NCBI RefSeq assembly: GCF_018598555.1
Contig: NZ_JAHEWN010000007.1
Coordinates: 1-64,000, forward strand
Source of the DNA: Curtobacterium aurantiacum
GTDB lineage: Bacteria; Actinomycetota; Actinomycetes; Actinomycetales; Microbacteriaceae
Direction of reading: 5' to 3'
Length of the DNA: 64,000 bases
Shown: piece by piece, positions 1 through 14,477 of the stretch
Position numbering within the stretch: position 1 is the first letter of the stretch
How the letters are laid out: each line of letters opens with the position of its first letter
Position numbers and translations under genes: made by a program
Notes under the pieces: model-generated
The model's database searches: none
The model's input: only the letters and a program-made list of their open reading frames with translations
What the model was told of the DNA's origin: nothing

Positions 1-331
1 CGACCAGGCACGAGGTCAATCAATAAATTGGCATTGACAATGTGCACGCTGTTGAGTTCTCAAGGACCAGACGCACTTGCTCCTCGGCTCGAGTTCGAGC
101 TTCAGCCACAAGGCTTGTGTACTTGGCTTGCCACCGGTTGTTCGTCGGACCCGAAGGTCCAGTGGCTCATCCCGAGGGGAGAGAACCGGTGGGCTTGTCA
201 TCCTAGGCGTCGAAGCGATCCGGCGCAAGGCCAGATCTGAACTTCAGTGGAGGATGGTCCCGCTTGAGGGCCGGCGTGCTCTGGGCTTTCGCTCCAGCCG
301 CTCCGCCGCACCTTTGGGGTGACGAGTAAGA
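1..331 (-). ncRNA. 5' leader of an rRNA operon (16S gene lies left of the window)
   Basis: No credible protein gene lies here. Read on the minus strand, positions 63-44 give TTGAGAACTCAACAGCGTGC, a sequence typical of the leader just upstream of 16S rRNA in high-GC Gram-positives, followed by an AT-rich stretch that usually precedes the RNase III processing stem. A promoter lies upstream at 332-361. The 16S gene itself is outside the window, so the call rests on the leader motif and promoter only. The short open frames here run on both strands without a ribosome site. Confidence 0.7.
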
Positions 332-361
332 ACTATACGCAGCCCTGAGCGGGTGCGCCAA
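332..361 (-). promoter_or_regulatory. rRNA operon promoter
   Basis: On the minus strand TTGGCG (361-356) and TATAGT (337-332) are separated by 18 nt, a good sigma-70-type match and the most AT-rich -10 box nearby. It points into the rRNA leader. The sequence directly upstream belongs to the region downstream of tyrS, so the rRNA operon is promoted independently. Confidence 0.6.
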
Positions 362-418
362 GCCAGCTCCCATCCCGGGCGTGTCGCGTTGTGCAACACA
401 CGTCGCCCGGACGCAGAA

Positions 419-447
419 ATGCCCGGTTCCGCGCGGGAACCGGGCAT
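419..447 (-). terminator. Intrinsic terminator of tyrS
   Basis: A perfect 12-bp stem (ATGCCCGGTTCC / GGAACCGGGCAT) with a 5-nt loop lies 23 nt past the tyrS stop codon. On the minus strand the stem is followed by a short T-rich run (TTTCT). It separates tyrS from the rRNA promoter. Confidence 0.75.
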
Positions 448-470
448 CGCCAGGGGTCGAACTGCCGGGG

Positions 471-1784
471 TCAGGCCAGCGTCACGCCGGCCAGGGTCTT
501 CTTGCCACGACGGAGCACGAGCACTCCCCCGGGCAGTGCGAGTTCGGACAGCACCGCGGCGGGGTCCTCGGCTCGGACGTTGTTCACGTAGACGCCGCCC
601 TGGTCGATCGCGCGACGGGCTTCCCCGAGCGACTTCACGAGTTCTGTGTCGACGAGTGCGCGGGCCACGTCGGCACCGGGCTCCAGGGTCACCGACCCAG
701 GGAGCTCCGCGATCGCCGACCGGAGCGTCTCCGGGTCGAGTGCGGCGAGGTCGCCGTTGCCGAACAACGCCGCGGCGGCATCGATCGTCGCCTGCGTGGC
801 CGCCGTCCCGTGCACGAGCGAGGTGACCTCGAACGCCAGGGTCCGCTGGGCCTCCCGCCGGAAGGGTTCGTCCGCGACGACCTGCTCGAGCCGTTCGATC
901 TCGGCCCGCGTCAGGAACGTGAACTCCCGCAGGCGGTCGATCACGTCGGCGTCCGCCGTGTTGAGCCAGAACTGGTACAGCGCGTACGGCGAGGTCATCT
1001 CCGCGTCGAGCCAGATCGCGTTGCCCTCGCTCTTGCCGAACTTCGTGCCGTCGGAGTTCGTGATGAGCGGGGTCCCGAGGGCGTGCACCGTGGCACCTTC
1101 GGCACGACGGATGAGCTCCGTGCCCGAGGTCAGGTTGCCCCACTGGTCCGAGCCACCGGTCTGCAGCGTGCACCCGTACTGCCGGTACAGCTCGCGGTAG
1201 TCGAGCCCCTGCAGGATCTGGTAGCTGAACTCGGTGTAGCTGATGCCCGCGTCGGAGTTCAGCCGCGCGGCCACGGCGTCCTTCTTGAGCATGGAGTTGA
1301 CGCGGAAGTACTTGCCGACGTCCCGCAGGAAGTCGATGGCGGACATCGGTGCGGTCCAGTCGAGGTTGTTCACCAGGCGGACGCCGTTGTCGCCGTCCGG
1401 ACTGAGGAACCGGGACACCTGGGTCTGCAGTCGGGACACCCACTCGGCCACGGTCTCCGGGGTGTTCAGGGTTCGCTCGGCAGTCGGACGCGGATCACCG
1501 ATGAGGCCGGTCGATCCGCCCACGAGCGCGAGCGGCTTGTGCCCGGCGAGCTGCAGCCGGCGCATGGTCAGGAGCTGCAGGAGGTTGCCGCAGTGCAGCG
1601 ACGGCGCGGTCGGGTCGAACCCGCAGTAGTACGTGATCGGATCACCGTCGAGGGCTTCCCTGAGCGCGGCCTCGTCGGTCGAGACCTGCACCAGACCGCG
1701 CCACCGCAGTTCGTCCCACACCGAGTCGAAGGCGGGGTCGTTCTGCTGGCGCGTCAGGACGTCTTGAGCGGTATCACTGGACAC
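471..1784 (-). CDS. tyrS: Tyrosyl-tRNA synthetase
   Basis: Charges tRNA-Tyr in the cytoplasm. The protein is 437 aa, normal for bacterial TyrS. The class I signature is seen as HCGN at about residues 64-67 in the context FDPTAPSLHCGN, and the KMSKS loop as KFGKS at about 248-252. A C-terminal S4-type RNA-binding region follows from about residue 370. The frame stays open to 1901, but the GTG at 1784 is preferred: it begins VSSDTAQDVL as expected for the family, and a -10 box TACGAT ends only 6 nt before it, which would give a leaderless mRNA. The gene is followed by a terminator and a divergent class of transcript, the rRNA operon. Nothing unusual in the active site was seen. Confidence 0.95.
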   Translation of the reverse strand: MSSDTAQDVLTRQQNDPAFDSVWDELRWRGLVQVSTDEAALREALDGDPITYYCGFDPTAPSLHCGNLLQLLTMRRLQLAGHKPLALVGGSTGLIGDPRPTAERTLNTPETVAEWVSRLQTQVSRFLSPDGDNGVRLVNNLDWTAPMSAIDFLRDVGKYFRVNSMLKKDAVAARLNSDAGISYTEFSYQILQGLDYRELYRQYGCTLQTGGSDQWGNLTSGTELIRRAEGATVHALGTPLITNSDGTKFGKSEGNAIWLDAEMTSPYALYQFWLNTADADVIDRLREFTFLTRAEIERLEQVVADEPFRREAQRTLAFEVTSLVHGTAATQATIDAAAALFGNGDLAALDPETLRSAIAELPGSVTLEPGADVARALVDTELVKSLGEARRAIDQGGVYVNNVRAEDPAAVLSELALPGGVLVLRRGKKTLAGVTLA

Positions 1785-1790
1785 CCCGCC

Positions 1791-1796
1791 ATCGTA
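1791..1796 (-). promoter_or_regulatory. -10 box of tyrS (leaderless)
   Basis: TACGAT on the minus strand, 6 nt before the chosen GTG start. This places the transcription start at or within a base or two of the start codon. No clear -35 box. Confidence 0.4.
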
Positions 1797-1848
1797 GCGG
1801 CGACGGACGTCCGGCAGGCGCTGTCGGCCGGGAGGCCCGTGGCCGGGT

Positions 1849-5262
<3,414 letters not shown>

Positions 5263-5280
5263 TGGTGTTCCTTCCGTGGG

Positions 5281-6204
5281 CTAGTCGTTGGCGAGCAGCC
5301 AGGCCAGCAGCGCCTTCTGGGCGTGCAGACGGTTCTCCGCCTCGTCCCAGATGATGCTGCGCGGCCCGTCGATGACATCGGCGGTCACCTCGAACCCGCG
5401 GTCGGCCGGCAGGCAGTGCATGAACACGGCGTCGTCAGCGGCGTGCGCCATGAGCGCGTCGTCGACGCGGTACCCCGCGAAGCTGTCGAGGCGCGACTGC
5501 TTCTCGGACTCCTTGCCCATCGACACCCAGGTGTCGGTGACGACGACGTCCGCGCCGGCGACCGCGGCCACCGGGTCGGTCACGACGAGGACCGATCCAC
5601 CGGTCACCGCAGCGCGGTCCTCGGCGTCGGTGACGACCTGCTGCGAGGGGACGAAGCCGGCCGGGGCGGCGACGCGGACGTGCATGCCCGCGGTCGCACC
5701 GGCGAGCAGGTACGACTGCGCCATGTTGCTCGCGCCGTCGCCGATGAACGCCACGGTCTGTCCGGCGAGCGTGCCGCGGTGCTCACGGATGGTGAGCAGG
5801 TCGGCGAGCAGCTGACAGGGGTGGAAGTCGTCGGACAGCGCGTTCACCACGGGCACCGTCGTGCCGGCGGCCATCTCCTCGAGCCCGGCCTGGCCGTAGG
5901 TGCGCCAGACGATCGCCGACACCATGCGCTCGAGTACGCGGGCGGTGTCCGACGGGGTCTCCTTGCCGCCGAGCTGGCTGTTCGCCGTCGAGATGATCAG
6001 CGGGCTGCCGCCGAGGTCGGAGATGCCGACGTGGAACGACACACGGGTGCGCGTCGACGACTTGTCGAAGATCACCGCGACGCTCTGCGGACCGGCGAGT
6101 GGCTTGTCGGCCCAGCGGTCGGCCTTCATGCGGTCGGCGATGTCGAGGATCGCGGACTGCTCGACCTGGCTGAGGTCGTCATCGCGGAGGAAGTGGCGGG
6201 TCAT
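5281..6204 (-). CDS. argF: Ornithine carbamoyltransferase
   Basis: Makes citrulline from ornithine and carbamoyl phosphate. The 307-aa protein has the carbamoyl-phosphate motif STRTR at residues 50-54, HPCQ at 128-131, and the ornithine loop HCLP in the C-terminal domain. Its ATG overlaps the argD stop as ATGA, so translation is coupled. Cytoplasmic, expected trimer by family. Confidence 0.96.
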   Translation of the reverse strand: MTRHFLRDDDLSQVEQSAILDIADRMKADRWADKPLAGPQSVAVIFDKSSTRTRVSFHVGISDLGGSPLIISTANSQLGGKETPSDTARVLERMVSAIVWRTYGQAGLEEMAAGTTVPVVNALSDDFHPCQLLADLLTIREHRGTLAGQTVAFIGDGASNMAQSYLLAGATAGMHVRVAAPAGFVPSQQVVTDAEDRAAVTGGSVLVVTDPVAAVAGADVVVTDTWVSMGKESEKQSRLDSFAGYRVDDALMAHAADDAVFMHCLPADRGFEVTADVIDGPRSIIWDEAENRLHAQKALLAWLLAND

Positions 6205-7424
6205 GCGGTGGGCTCCTGCGCTGCGGCGACGGCCACGAGGCTCTGGGCGAGGATCGACAGGAACGCGTCGATCTCCGCGTCGGACACGATGAGGGGCGGC
6301 GCGATGCGCAGGCTCGACTCGTTGGGGGCGTTGATGATGAGGCCGCGCTCGAGGGCGGCAGCGTTGACGAGGGGCCCGATCGGGCCGGTCAGGCCGACGC
6401 CGATGAGGAGGCCGGTGCCGCGCACTTCCTGGACGAGCGGGGAGCCGATGGCGCGGATGCCGTCACGGATCCGCTCGCCCTTGACCACTGCGGCCGCGAC
6501 GAGGTCGGCGCGCTCGATCTCCTCGAGCACGGCGTTCGCGACACGGGTGCCGAGCGGGTTGCCGCCGAAGGTGGAACCGTGCTGACCGGCCGAGAAGAGG
6601 TCGGACGCCCAGCCGAACGTCACGAGGGCACCGATCGGGAACCCACCGGCGATGCCCTTGGCGACCGTGATGGCGTCCGGGGTGATCCCGTGGCCCTGGA
6701 ACGCGAACCAGTTGCCGGTCCGGCCGACACCGGTCTGGATCTCGTCGAGGACGAGCAGGGCGCCGTGCTCCTCGGTCAGCCGGCGTGCAGCGAGCAGGAA
6801 CCCCTCGGGCAGGTCGACGACGCCGGCCTCGCCCTTGATCGGCTCGATGACCAGCGCGGCGACGGTGCCGTCGATCGACGCTTCGAGGGCCTCGATCGAG
6901 GTGTCGATGTGCTCGACGCCGGGGATCATCGGCAGGAAGTCCTGCTGCAGGGCGGGCTTGCCGGTGAGTGCCAGTGCCCCCATCGTGCGGCCGTGGAAGC
7001 CCTGCTTGAGCGCGAGGATCCGGGTCTTCGTGCCGTCCGCGCCCTTGTTGAGGCGGGCCAGCTTGAACGCGGCCTCGTTCGCCTCGGCGCCGGAGTTGCC
7101 GAAGTACACGCGACCGGCGTCACCCGCACCGGTGATGCGCTTCAGGCGCTCGGCGAGCTCGAGCTGGGGTGGGGTGGCGAAGTAGTTCGAGACGTGCACG
7201 AGCTTCGCGGCCTGGTCGGCGATCGCCTCCACCAGGGCGGGGTGCGCGTGGCCGAGCGAGTTCACGGCGATGCCGGCGAGGAAGTCGAGGTACTCGTTGC
7301 CCTCGACGTCCCAGACGCGGCAGCCCTCGCCGCGCTCGAGCATGATCTTGGGCGGGGTCAGGGATCGCATGAGCGACGCCCCGAACCGGTCGTTCCAGGT
7401 CTCGGTCTGCGTCTCGGTGCTCAC
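6201..7424 (-). CDS. argD: Acetylornithine aminotransferase
   Basis: PLP enzyme converting N-acetylglutamate semialdehyde to N-acetylornithine. The 407-aa protein shows [15 protein letters not shown] for cofactor phosphate binding, [12 protein letters not shown], and the lysine of [11 protein letters not shown] that should form the Schiff base. The frame is open upstream, but the GTG at 7424 is chosen because it overlaps the argB stop as GTGA and begins [13 protein letters not shown], as expected for the family. Confidence 0.95.
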   Translation of the reverse strand: MSTETQTETWNDRFGASLMRSLTPPKIMLERGEGCRVWDVEGNEYLDFLAGIAVNSLGHAHPALVEAIADQAAKLVHVSNYFATPPQLELAERLKRITGAGDAGRVYFGNSGAEANEAAFKLARLNKGADGTKTRILALKQGFHGRTMGALALTGKPALQQDFLPMIPGVEHIDTSIEALEASIDGTVAALVIEPIKGEAGVVDLPEGFLLAARRLTEEHGALLVLDEIQTGVGRTGNWFAFQGHGITPDAITVAKGIAGGFPIGALVTFGWASDLFSAGQHGSTFGGNPLGTRVANAVLEEIERADLVAAAVVKGERIRDGIRAIGSPLVQEVRGTGLLIGVGLTGPIGPLVNAAALERGLIINAPNESSLRIAPPLIVSDAEIDAFLSILAQSLVAVAAAQEPTA

Positions 7425-8473
7425 TGCTGGTGTCCCTTCTCGTCCGTACCCGCCACGTGCTGGCCGGTACTGCTGTCGATCGACGGCGACGCCACGCGTC
7501 GGCCGATCTCGGCGTGGGTCATCTGGTTCTCGGTGCGACGGCTCGGGTCCGGGATCACCTCGGTGCCCGCACCCCGCAGGGTGAAGACCTCGAGCAGGAT
7601 CGAGTGCGGGATCCGGCCGTCGATGATCGTCGCCCCGCCGACCCCGCCGACCACGGCGTCGAGGCACGCGGTCATCTTCGGGATCATCCCCGACTCGAGG
7701 CTCGGCAGGAGTTCACGGAGTTCGTCGACCGCGATGAGGTCGACGATCGAGTCACGGTCGGGCCAGTTGCGGTACAGCCCGGGGACGTCGGTGAGCATCA
7801 TGAGCTTCGACGCTCGGAGCGCGATCGCCAGGGCCCCGGCCGCCGCGTCCGCGTTCACGTTGAGTGCCTGGTCGGGGTGGGCGTCGTCGACCGCGATGCT
7901 CGAGACCACCGGGATGCGCCCGGCCTCGATCGCGGCGAGGACCCCGGACGGGTCGACGTGGGTGATGTCCCCGACGTGCCCCAGGTCGTACTCCTGCCCG
8001 TCGACGACCACGCCCTTCTTCTCGCCGGTGAACAGCGAGCCGCCGTCGCCGAACACACCGACGGCCAGGCCCTCACCGTGTTCGTTCATCAAGTCGACGA
8101 TCTCGCGGTTGACCTCGCCGGCCAGGACGTCACGGACGACCGTGATCGCCTCCGTCGTGGTGACGCGGTAGCCGCCGCGGAACTCGGACTCGATGCCCTG
8201 TTCCTTGAGCGCGGCGGAGATCTGCGGACCGCCGCCGTGCACCACGACCGGGTGCAGTCCGGCGTACCGCAGGTAGACCATGTCCTCGGCGAACGCGCGC
8301 TTCAGGTCCTCGTTCACCATGGCGTTGCCGCCGAACTTGACGACGACGACCTTGCCCGAGAAGCGCTTCAGCCAGGGCAGCGACTCGATGAGCGTCGCGG
8401 CCTTGACCGCGGCGAACTCGTGTTCTTCTTCCTTCGTGAGGGGCGTGCCTGCCCCGTCCGTGTCCGCCGCCAT
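7421..8473 (-). CDS. argB: Acetylglutamate kinase with a C-terminal extension
   Basis: Phosphorylates N-acetylglutamate. The 350-aa protein has [10 protein letters not shown] near residue 43, VHGGGPQI near 80, and a nucleotide-binding region with [14 protein letters not shown]. Typical ArgB proteins are about 300 aa and end shortly after the [10 protein letters not shown] segment. This one continues for roughly 35 polar residues that look disordered. The ATG shares a base with the argJ stop (TGATG). The kinase is a usual target of arginine feedback by family knowledge; whether the tail affects this is unknown. Confidence 0.94.
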   Translation of the reverse strand: MAADTDGAGTPLTKEEEHEFAAVKAATLIESLPWLKRFSGKVVVVKFGGNAMVNEDLKRAFAEDMVYLRYAGLHPVVVHGGGPQISAALKEQGIESEFRGGYRVTTTEAITVVRDVLAGEVNREIVDLMNEHGEGLAVGVFGDGGSLFTGEKKGVVVDGQEYDLGHVGDITHVDPSGVLAAIEAGRIPVVSSIAVDDAHPDQALNVNADAAAGALAIALRASKLMMLTDVPGLYRNWPDRDSIVDLIAVDELRELLPSLESGMIPKMTACLDAVVGGVGGATIIDGRIPHSILLEVFTLRGAGTEVIPDPSRRTENQMTHAEIGRRVASPSIDSSTGQHVAGTDEKGHQQ

Positions 8474-9681
8474 CAGCTGGAGTACGCGCTGTTCTCGTGC
8501 ACGTAGTCGTGCGTGAGGTCGTTGGTCAGGATCGTCGCCGAGTGCGTGCCGACGCCGAGGTCGATGCGCACGTGGGTGTCACGGGGGGTCAGGTCGACGG
8601 TGTCGCTCGGCTGGTCGGGGGCGCCGGCATGGCAGACCCGGACGCCGTTCATGCTGACGTCGACCGCGTACGGGTCGAACTCGGCGTCGGTCGTGCCGAT
8701 CGCCGCGAGCACCCGGCCCCAGTTCGGGTCGTTGCCGAAGACGGCGGCCTTGAACAGGTTGTTCCGGGCGACGCTCCGGCCGACGGTCACGGCGTCGTCC
8801 TCGGTCGCGGCGTGCACGACCTCGATCGCGATGTCGTGGCTCGCGCCCTCGGCGTCCTGCTGCAGCTGACGGGCCAGGTCCGCGCAGACCGCGGTCAGCG
8901 CTTCCTGGAAGTCACCGACCTCGGGCGTCACACCGCTCGCGCCCGAGGAGAGCAGGACGACGGTGTCGTTGGTGGACATGCATCCGTCGGAGTCGACGCG
9001 GTCGAACGTGACCCGGGTGGCAGCGCGGAGGGCCTGGTCGAGCTGGTCCGGCGTCTGCACCGCGTCGGTCGTGATGACGACGAGCATCGTGGCGAGGCCC
9101 GGCGCGAGCATCCCGGCACCCTTGGCCATGCCGCCGACGGTCCAGCCGTCCTCGGTCACGACGGACTGCTTCGCCTTCGTGTCCGTCGTCATGATGGCGG
9201 TCGCGGCGTCGGGGCCGCCGTCGTTGCTGAGAGCCGCGCTCGCCAGGTCGACGCCACGGAGCACGTTGTCGCGGAAGGTCTGGTCGCCCACGCCGATGAG
9301 CCCGGTGGAGCAGACGACGACGTCACCGGCACCGATCCCGAGTGCGTCTCCGACGGCCTCGGCGGTCAGGTGCGTGGTCTGGAAGCCGAACGGACCGGTG
9401 AAGCAGTTCGCACCGCCGGAGTTCAGGACGACGGCACGGGCCACGCCGTCCCCGACGACCTGACGCGACCAGATGACGGGGTGCGCCTGGGCGCGGTTGC
9501 TGGTGAACACCGCGGCGACGGCCGCGTCGGGGCCGTCGTTGACGACGAGCGCCACGTCCGGCTTGCCGCTGGTCTTCAGGCCGGCGGTCACGCCGGCAGC
9601 GCGGAAACCCGCTGCCGCGGTGACGCCCTGCAGGTCCTGGAGGCCCGGGGCGGTCTGGGTGGTCTGGCCTGCGTCGGTCAC
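8473..9681 (-). CDS. argJ: Bifunctional ornithine acetyltransferase / N-acetylglutamate synthase
   Basis: Recycles the acetyl group from acetylornithine to glutamate, so the pathway is cyclic. The 402-aa protein has the self-cleavage region [14 protein letters not shown], where the threonine after LA becomes the nucleophile of the beta chain. Start is GTG at 9681, overlapping the argC stop as GTGA. Confidence 0.95.
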   Translation of the reverse strand: MTDAGQTTQTAPGLQDLQGVTAAAGFRAAGVTAGLKTSGKPDVALVVNDGPDAAVAAVFTSNRAQAHPVIWSRQVVGDGVARAVVLNSGGANCFTGPFGFQTTHLTAEAVGDALGIGAGDVVVCSTGLIGVGDQTFRDNVLRGVDLASAALSNDGGPDAATAIMTTDTKAKQSVVTEDGWTVGGMAKGAGMLAPGLATMLVVITTDAVQTPDQLDQALRAATRVTFDRVDSDGCMSTNDTVVLLSSGASGVTPEVGDFQEALTAVCADLARQLQQDAEGASHDIAIEVVHAATEDDAVTVGRSVARNNLFKAAVFGNDPNWGRVLAAIGTTDAEFDPYAVDVSMNGVRVCHAGAPDQPSDTVDLTPRDTHVRIDLGVGTHSATILTNDLTHDYVHENSAYSS

Positions 9682-10775
9682 GGTGCGACTCCGTCCACGC
9701 TGAGGCCCGTGGTCTCGGGGAGACCGAGGGCGATGTTCGCCGACTGGACGGCTGCGCCCGCCGTGCCCTTGGCGAGGTTGTCGAGTGCGGTCACCGCGAC
9801 GACGCGACCGGCGGCCTCGTCGACGGCGATGCCCACGAGCGCGGTGTTCGCGCCGATCGTGTCCGCGACCCGGGGGAACTCGCCCTCGGGCAGCAGGTGC
9901 ACGAAGGGTTCGTCGGCGTACGCCTGCTCCCAGGCCAGCCGGACGTCGCGCGCGCTGACGCCGGGCGAGAGCTTCGCGGTCGTCGTCGCCAGGATGCCCC
10001 TGGACATCGGGACGAGGACCGGCGTGAACGAGATCGTCACGTCGGAAGCACCGGCGACCTGCAGGTTCTGCTGGATCTCGGGGACGTGCCGGTGCGTGCC
10101 GCCGACGGCGTAGGCACTGGCGGACCCCATGATCTCGGAGGCCAGGTACGTGGTGCTGAGCTTCTTGCCGGCACCGCTCGGCCCGACGCTGAGCACCGCG
10201 ACGAGGTCGTCGGACTCGACGAGGCCCGCCTGGATGCCGGGCTGGACACCGAGCGTCACCGCGGTGACGTTGCAGCCGGGAACCGCGATGCGCTTCGTGC
10301 CGACCAGGGCGGAACGCTGCTTGCCCTGGGATGCGATGTCGTCGACGTCACGCCATTCCTCGGCCGAACCGGGAGTGGGCGCCGCGAGCAGGAGTTCGGG
10401 CAGCCCGTAGGTCCACGCACCGAAGTAGTCGCCGCCGTAGAACTTCTCCCACGCAGCCGGGTCCGTCAGCCGGTGGTCCGCGCCGCAGTCGATCACGAGG
10501 GCGTCGTCGCCGAGCTCCGCTGTGATCGCGCCCGACTGACCGTGCGGCAGTGCCAGGAAGACCACGTCGTGCCCGCGCAGCGTCTCGGCCGTCGTCTCGA
10601 CCAGGGTCAGGTGCGACAGCGAGCGGAGGTGCGGCTGCGTCGCGATCAGCGGCTGTCCGGCGTTCGAGAACGCCGTCACCGTCCTGACGTCGAACTCGGG
10701 GTGGGCGGAGAGCACGCGCAGGAGCTCACCACCCGCGTAGCCGGAGGCTCCCGCCACGGCGACGGATACGGACAT
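9678..10775 (-). CDS. argC: N-acetyl-gamma-glutamyl-phosphate reductase
   Basis: NADPH-dependent third step of arginine synthesis and first gene of the operon. The 365-aa protein opens with [12 protein letters not shown] (nucleotide binding) and carries the catalytic cysteine in [10 protein letters not shown] ribosome site AAAGGTGG lies 6 nt before the ATG. The 77 nt between pheT and argC contain no hairpin and no clear Arg box, so either read-through from pheST or a promoter inside pheT is possible. Confidence 0.95.
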   Translation of the reverse strand: MSVSVAVAGASGYAGGELLRVLSAHPEFDVRTVTAFSNAGQPLIATQPHLRSLSHLTLVETTAETLRGHDVVFLALPHGQSGAITAELGDDALVIDCGADHRLTDPAAWEKFYGGDYFGAWTYGLPELLLAAPTPGSAEEWRDVDDIASQGKQRSALVGTKRIAVPGCNVTAVTLGVQPGIQAGLVESDDLVAVLSVGPSGAGKKLSTTYLASEIMGSASAYAVGGTHRHVPEIQQNLQVAGASDVTISFTPVLVPMSRGILATTTAKLSPGVSARDVRLAWEQAYADEPFVHLLPEGEFPRVADTIGANTALVGIAVDEAAGRVVAVTALDNLAKGTAGAAVQSANIALGLPETTGLSVDGVAP

Positions 10776-10852
10776 GGGATTCCACCTTTGGTCGGACTGT
10801 TCGTCGAGAGAGTCGGAGGCGGCGACCCCGGGCGGTGCTGATCCCGTGTGGG

Positions 10853-13345
10853 TCAGTCGCGCAGGGTCGCCCCGAATCGCTCGCCGGCACGTCGGACAGC
10901 GCCGTCACGGGCCTCGGTGGCCTCGGCAGCGGTCAGGGTGCGGTCCGTGGCACGGAAGCGCAGGGCGAACGTCAGGGACTTCTGTCCCTCGTCCACGCCG
11001 GAGCCCCGGTAGTCATCCACGAGCCGAGCATACTCCAACAGGTCTCCCGCGCCAGAGCGGACCGCATCCAACACGTCACCGGCCGGCACGTCGGCGTCGA
11101 CCACGAGGGAGAGGTCCTGTGTGGCGGCCGGGTACGAGACGATGGGCGCGACCGAGACGAGCTCGGGTGCCGCGGCGACGAGCGCGTCGAGGTCGAGCTC
11201 GACGACCGCCACCACGCGGGGCAGGACTGCTGCCTCGGCCAGTTCGGGCAGGAGCTCACCGGCGACGCCCACGACCGAGCCGTCCACGAGCAGCGACGCG
11301 GCGCGGCCCGGGTGCAGGGACGGGTGGGTCGTCTGCGCGACGGTCAGCTCCACACCGACGGCCCACGCGACCTGGCGGGCCGCGTCGACGGCGTCGGCGA
11401 TGCCGAAGGGCTCCGCGGCCGTGCCTGGCTGCTTCACCACACGGTTGCCGGTGAGCAGCGCGGCGACGTGGAAGGGCTGGGCGGGCAGCGACGCGTCCAG
11501 CGCCTCGAGCGTCGCGCGGTCGGGCCGGGTGGCACCGGCCGGGACGCCGTCGGTGCCGAGCGTCACGCCCGTCTCCGGCAGGAACACGCGGGACGTCTCG
11601 TACAGCGCGACGTCGACGAGTCCTCGTGAGACGTTGCGGCGTGCGGCGTCGACGAGGGCCGGGACGCCACTGCGGCGCAGCAGGTTCTGCTCGCTGTCGA
11701 GGGCGTTCGCGAGCACGACGCTCGGGCCGCCCTGCGGGTCGATCCCCGGGTAGGCGTCCTGCGTCGCGGCCGACACGAACGGTGCCGTGACGACCTCGGT
11801 CAGGCCCGCGGCAGCCAGGGCCGAGGCAACCCGACGACGTGCCTGCTGGTGTCGGGTGAGACCGCGACCGGGCGGGGCGACGGGCAGGACGCTCGGGATC
11901 CGGTCGTAGCCGACGATGCGCGCGACCTCTTCGACGAGGGTGGTGTCGTCGGTCAGGTCGGGACGCCAGGTGGGCGGGGTGACCGCGAGCTGGTCGCCGT
12001 CCACCTGGACCGTGGCGCCGATCGCGCGGAGGGTCTCGATGACCTCGGCGTCGGTGTAGTCGACGCCGACGAGCTCGGCCGGGCGGGTGAGCCGCATCGT
12101 CACGGTCGCCCGCGGCTGGCCGTCGACCAGCGTCGACCCGAGGGGGTCAGCGGTGCCGCCGGCGAGCTCGACGAGGAGCTCGACCGCGCGGTTCGCCGCG
12201 GCCTCTGCCACGAGCGGGTCGACACCGCGTTCGAAGCGGCGGGACGCCTCGCTCGGCAGCTTGTGGCGGCGTGCGGTGCGGGCGATGGAGACCTGGTCGA
12301 ACCCGGCGGCCTCGATCAGGACGTCCGTCGTGCCCGCCGAGATCTCGGTGCGGGCTCCGCCCATGACGCCGGCGAGGCCGACCGGCCCGTCGTCGTCGGT
12401 GATGACGAGGTCTTCGGGGTCGAGCTTCCGGACGGCGCCGTCGAGGGTCTCGAGCGCCTCTCCGGCGGTCGCCCGACGCACACCGAGACCACCCGCGATC
12501 GTCTGCAGGTCGTAGCCGTGCAGCGGCTGGCCGAGCTCGAACATGACGTAGTTCGTGATGTCGACCGGGAGCGAGATGGAGCGCACGCCGGCGAGGGCGA
12601 GGCGCGACACCATCCAAGACGGTGTCTTCGCGGCCGGATCGATGCCACGGACGACGCGCGTGACGAACGTGCTCGCGCCCACACGACCGCGGATCGGGGC
12701 CTGGTCGTCGATCGTGACGCGGAAGCCCTCGGCTGAGCGCGGTGCGACGCGGTCGACCGGGTCGTGGAAGCTCGCACCGGTGGCGTGCGCGTACTCGCGA
12801 GCGACCCCGCGCATGCTCAGCACGTAGCCCCGGTCCGGCGTGACGTTGATCTCGACCGCGGCGTCGTCGAGGCCGAGGAGTGCGATCGCGTCGGCACCGA
12901 CGGTGGGCTCCATGCCGAGGTCGGCGAAGCGCAGGATGCCGTCGTGCTCGTCGCCCAACCCGAGCTCGCGGGCCGAGGCGATCATGCCGTCGGACACGTG
13001 GCCGTAGGTCTTGCGGGCGGCGATCGGGAACGGCCCGGGCAGGACGGCGCCGGGCAGCGTGACGACGACGAGGTCGCCGACGTCGAAGTTGTGCGCGCCG
13101 CAGACGATGCCGCGGGGCTCGGCTTCGCCGACGTCCACCTGGCACCAGTTGATGGTCTTGCCGTTCTTCTGCGGCTCGGGGACGCGCTCGAGCACCCGGC
13201 CGACCACGACGGGTCCGGTCAGGTCGAAGGTGTGGACGTCCTCTTCCTCGAAGCCGACCGACACGAGCGCCGCGTGGACGTGCTCGAGGGTGACGTCCTC
13301 GGGGAGGTCGACGGACTCACCGAGCCAACGGAGTGGGACGCGCAT
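10853..13345 (-). CDS. pheT: Phenylalanyl-tRNA synthetase beta chain
   Basis: Large subunit of the alpha2-beta2 enzyme. The 830-aa protein starts [12 protein letters not shown] and shows an OB-fold tRNA-binding region at about 40-150 ([14 protein letters not shown]), B3/B4 editing and B5 regions in the middle, and a C-terminal anticodon-binding FDX-ACB region after about residue 735 ([13 protein letters not shown]). The ATG shares a base with the pheS stop (TGATG). Confidence 0.96.
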   Translation of the reverse strand: MRVPLRWLGESVDLPEDVTLEHVHAALVSVGFEEEDVHTFDLTGPVVVGRVLERVPEPQKNGKTINWCQVDVGEAEPRGIVCGAHNFDVGDLVVVTLPGAVLPGPFPIAARKTYGHVSDGMIASARELGLGDEHDGILRFADLGMEPTVGADAIALLGLDDAAVEINVTPDRGYVLSMRGVAREYAHATGASFHDPVDRVAPRSAEGFRVTIDDQAPIRGRVGASTFVTRVVRGIDPAAKTPSWMVSRLALAGVRSISLPVDITNYVMFELGQPLHGYDLQTIAGGLGVRRATAGEALETLDGAVRKLDPEDLVITDDDGPVGLAGVMGGARTEISAGTTDVLIEAAGFDQVSIARTARRHKLPSEASRRFERGVDPLVAEAAANRAVELLVELAGGTADPLGSTLVDGQPRATVTMRLTRPAELVGVDYTDAEVIETLRAIGATVQVDGDQLAVTPPTWRPDLTDDTTLVEEVARIVGYDRIPSVLPVAPPGRGLTRHQQARRRVASALAAAGLTEVVTAPFVSAATQDAYPGIDPQGGPSVVLANALDSEQNLLRRSGVPALVDAARRNVSRGLVDVALYETSRVFLPETGVTLGTDGVPAGATRPDRATLEALDASLPAQPFHVAALLTGNRVVKQPGTAAEPFGIADAVDAARQVAWAVGVELTVAQTTHPSLHPGRAASLLVDGSVVGVAGELLPELAEAAVLPRVVAVVELDLDALVAAAPELVSVAPIVSYPAATQDLSLVVDADVPAGDVLDAVRSGAGDLLEYARLVDDYRGSGVDEGQKSLTFALRFRATDRTLTAAEATEARDGAVRRAGERFGATLRD

Positions 13346-14385
13346 CAGACCACCGTTCCGAACTGCTGCGAGAAGCGGAGGTCGCCCTCGAGGAAGTCAC
13401 GCATGTCGTTCAGGCCGTTGCGGAACTGCAGTGTCCGCTCGATGCCCATGCCGAACGCGAAGCCCTGGTACTCGTCCGGGTCGATGCCGGCGGCACGCAG
13501 GACGTTGGGGTTCACCATGCCGCAGCCACCCCACTCGACCCACCGCGCGCCACCCTTGGCGTTCGGCTGCCAGACGTCCATCTCGGCACTGGGCTCGGTG
13601 AACGGGAAGTAGTTCGGGCGGAGCCGGATCTGCGCTTCGGCGCCGAACATCTGCCGGGCGAAGTGCTCGAGCGTGCCACGGAGGTGCGCCATCGTCAGAC
13701 CCTTGTCGATCGCGATGCCCTCGACCTGGGTGAAGACCGGCAGGTGCGTGGCGTCCAGCTCGTCGGCGCGGTAGACGCGTCCTGGCGCGATGACGTAGAG
13801 CGGGAGGTCACGCGCGAGCAGCGACCGCACCTGCACCGGCGAGGTGTGGGTGCGCATGACCAGGTGCCGGTCGACGGGCTCGACGAAGATCGTGTCGGCC
13901 ATCGCCCGGGCCGGGTGGTCCTGGTCGAAGTTCAGCGCGTCGAAGTTGAACCACTCGTGCTCGAGCTCCGGGCCTTCCGCCACTTCCCACCCCATGCCGA
14001 CGAAGATGTCGGCGACGGCTTCGTTCAGCAGCGAGAGCGGGTGGCGGGAGCCGGTGGGTCGGTGGACCGGCAACGCGGTGACGTCGACGCGCTCGGCGTC
14101 GAGCCGTGCGCGCTCCTCGGCCACCGCGAGGGCGGATTCCTGCTCGGCGATCGCCGCGTTCACCCGCCCACGGGCCTGACCGACGAGCTTGCCGGCCGCG
14201 GCCTTCTGCTCCGGCGGCACACTGCGCATCGATGCGTTCATCCGCGCCAACGGTGACTGCTCACCGGTGTGCTCGGCCCTGGCCTGCTTCAGTTCGGCGA
14301 CCGTCGTCGTGGAGCGGACGGCGGCGAGGGCCGCGTCCACCGCGTCGGCGACGGCCGATTCGCTGATCTCGAGAGGTTCTGACAC
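13345..14385 (-). CDS. pheS: Phenylalanyl-tRNA synthetase alpha chain
   Basis: Catalytic class II subunit. The 346-aa protein has an N-terminal helical arm, then motif 2 with RTHTSPVQVR, FPFTEPSAEMDV, WVEWGGCGMVNPNVL and motif 3 GFAFGMGIERT. The frame opens upstream to 14514, but GTG at 14385 (VSEPLEISESAV) is preferred from family length and from a -10 box TAGGCT 8 nt before it. First gene of a pheST unit that leads into the arginine operon. Confidence 0.96.
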   Translation of the reverse strand: MSEPLEISESAVADAVDAALAAVRSTTTVAELKQARAEHTGEQSPLARMNASMRSVPPEQKAAAGKLVGQARGRVNAAIAEQESALAVAEERARLDAERVDVTALPVHRPTGSRHPLSLLNEAVADIFVGMGWEVAEGPELEHEWFNFDALNFDQDHPARAMADTIFVEPVDRHLVMRTHTSPVQVRSLLARDLPLYVIAPGRVYRADELDATHLPVFTQVEGIAIDKGLTMAHLRGTLEHFARQMFGAEAQIRLRPNYFPFTEPSAEMDVWQPNAKGGARWVEWGGCGMVNPNVLRAAGIDPDEYQGFAFGMGIERTLQFRNGLNDMRDFLEGDLRFSQQFGTVV

Positions 14386-14393
14386 GAGACCCA

Positions 14394-14399
14394 AGCCTA
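14394..14399 (-). promoter_or_regulatory. -10 box of pheST (leaderless)
   Basis: TAGGCT on the minus strand, 8 nt before the pheS GTG. No convincing -35 box, a pattern repeated at many genes in this window. Confidence 0.4.
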
Positions 14400-14477
14400 C
14401 CGGCCGTCGGGATACCACCCACCTGCACCGAGCAGACGGTGGATGGCCGACGCCGACGGCCGGTCTGTTGAGGAGCG

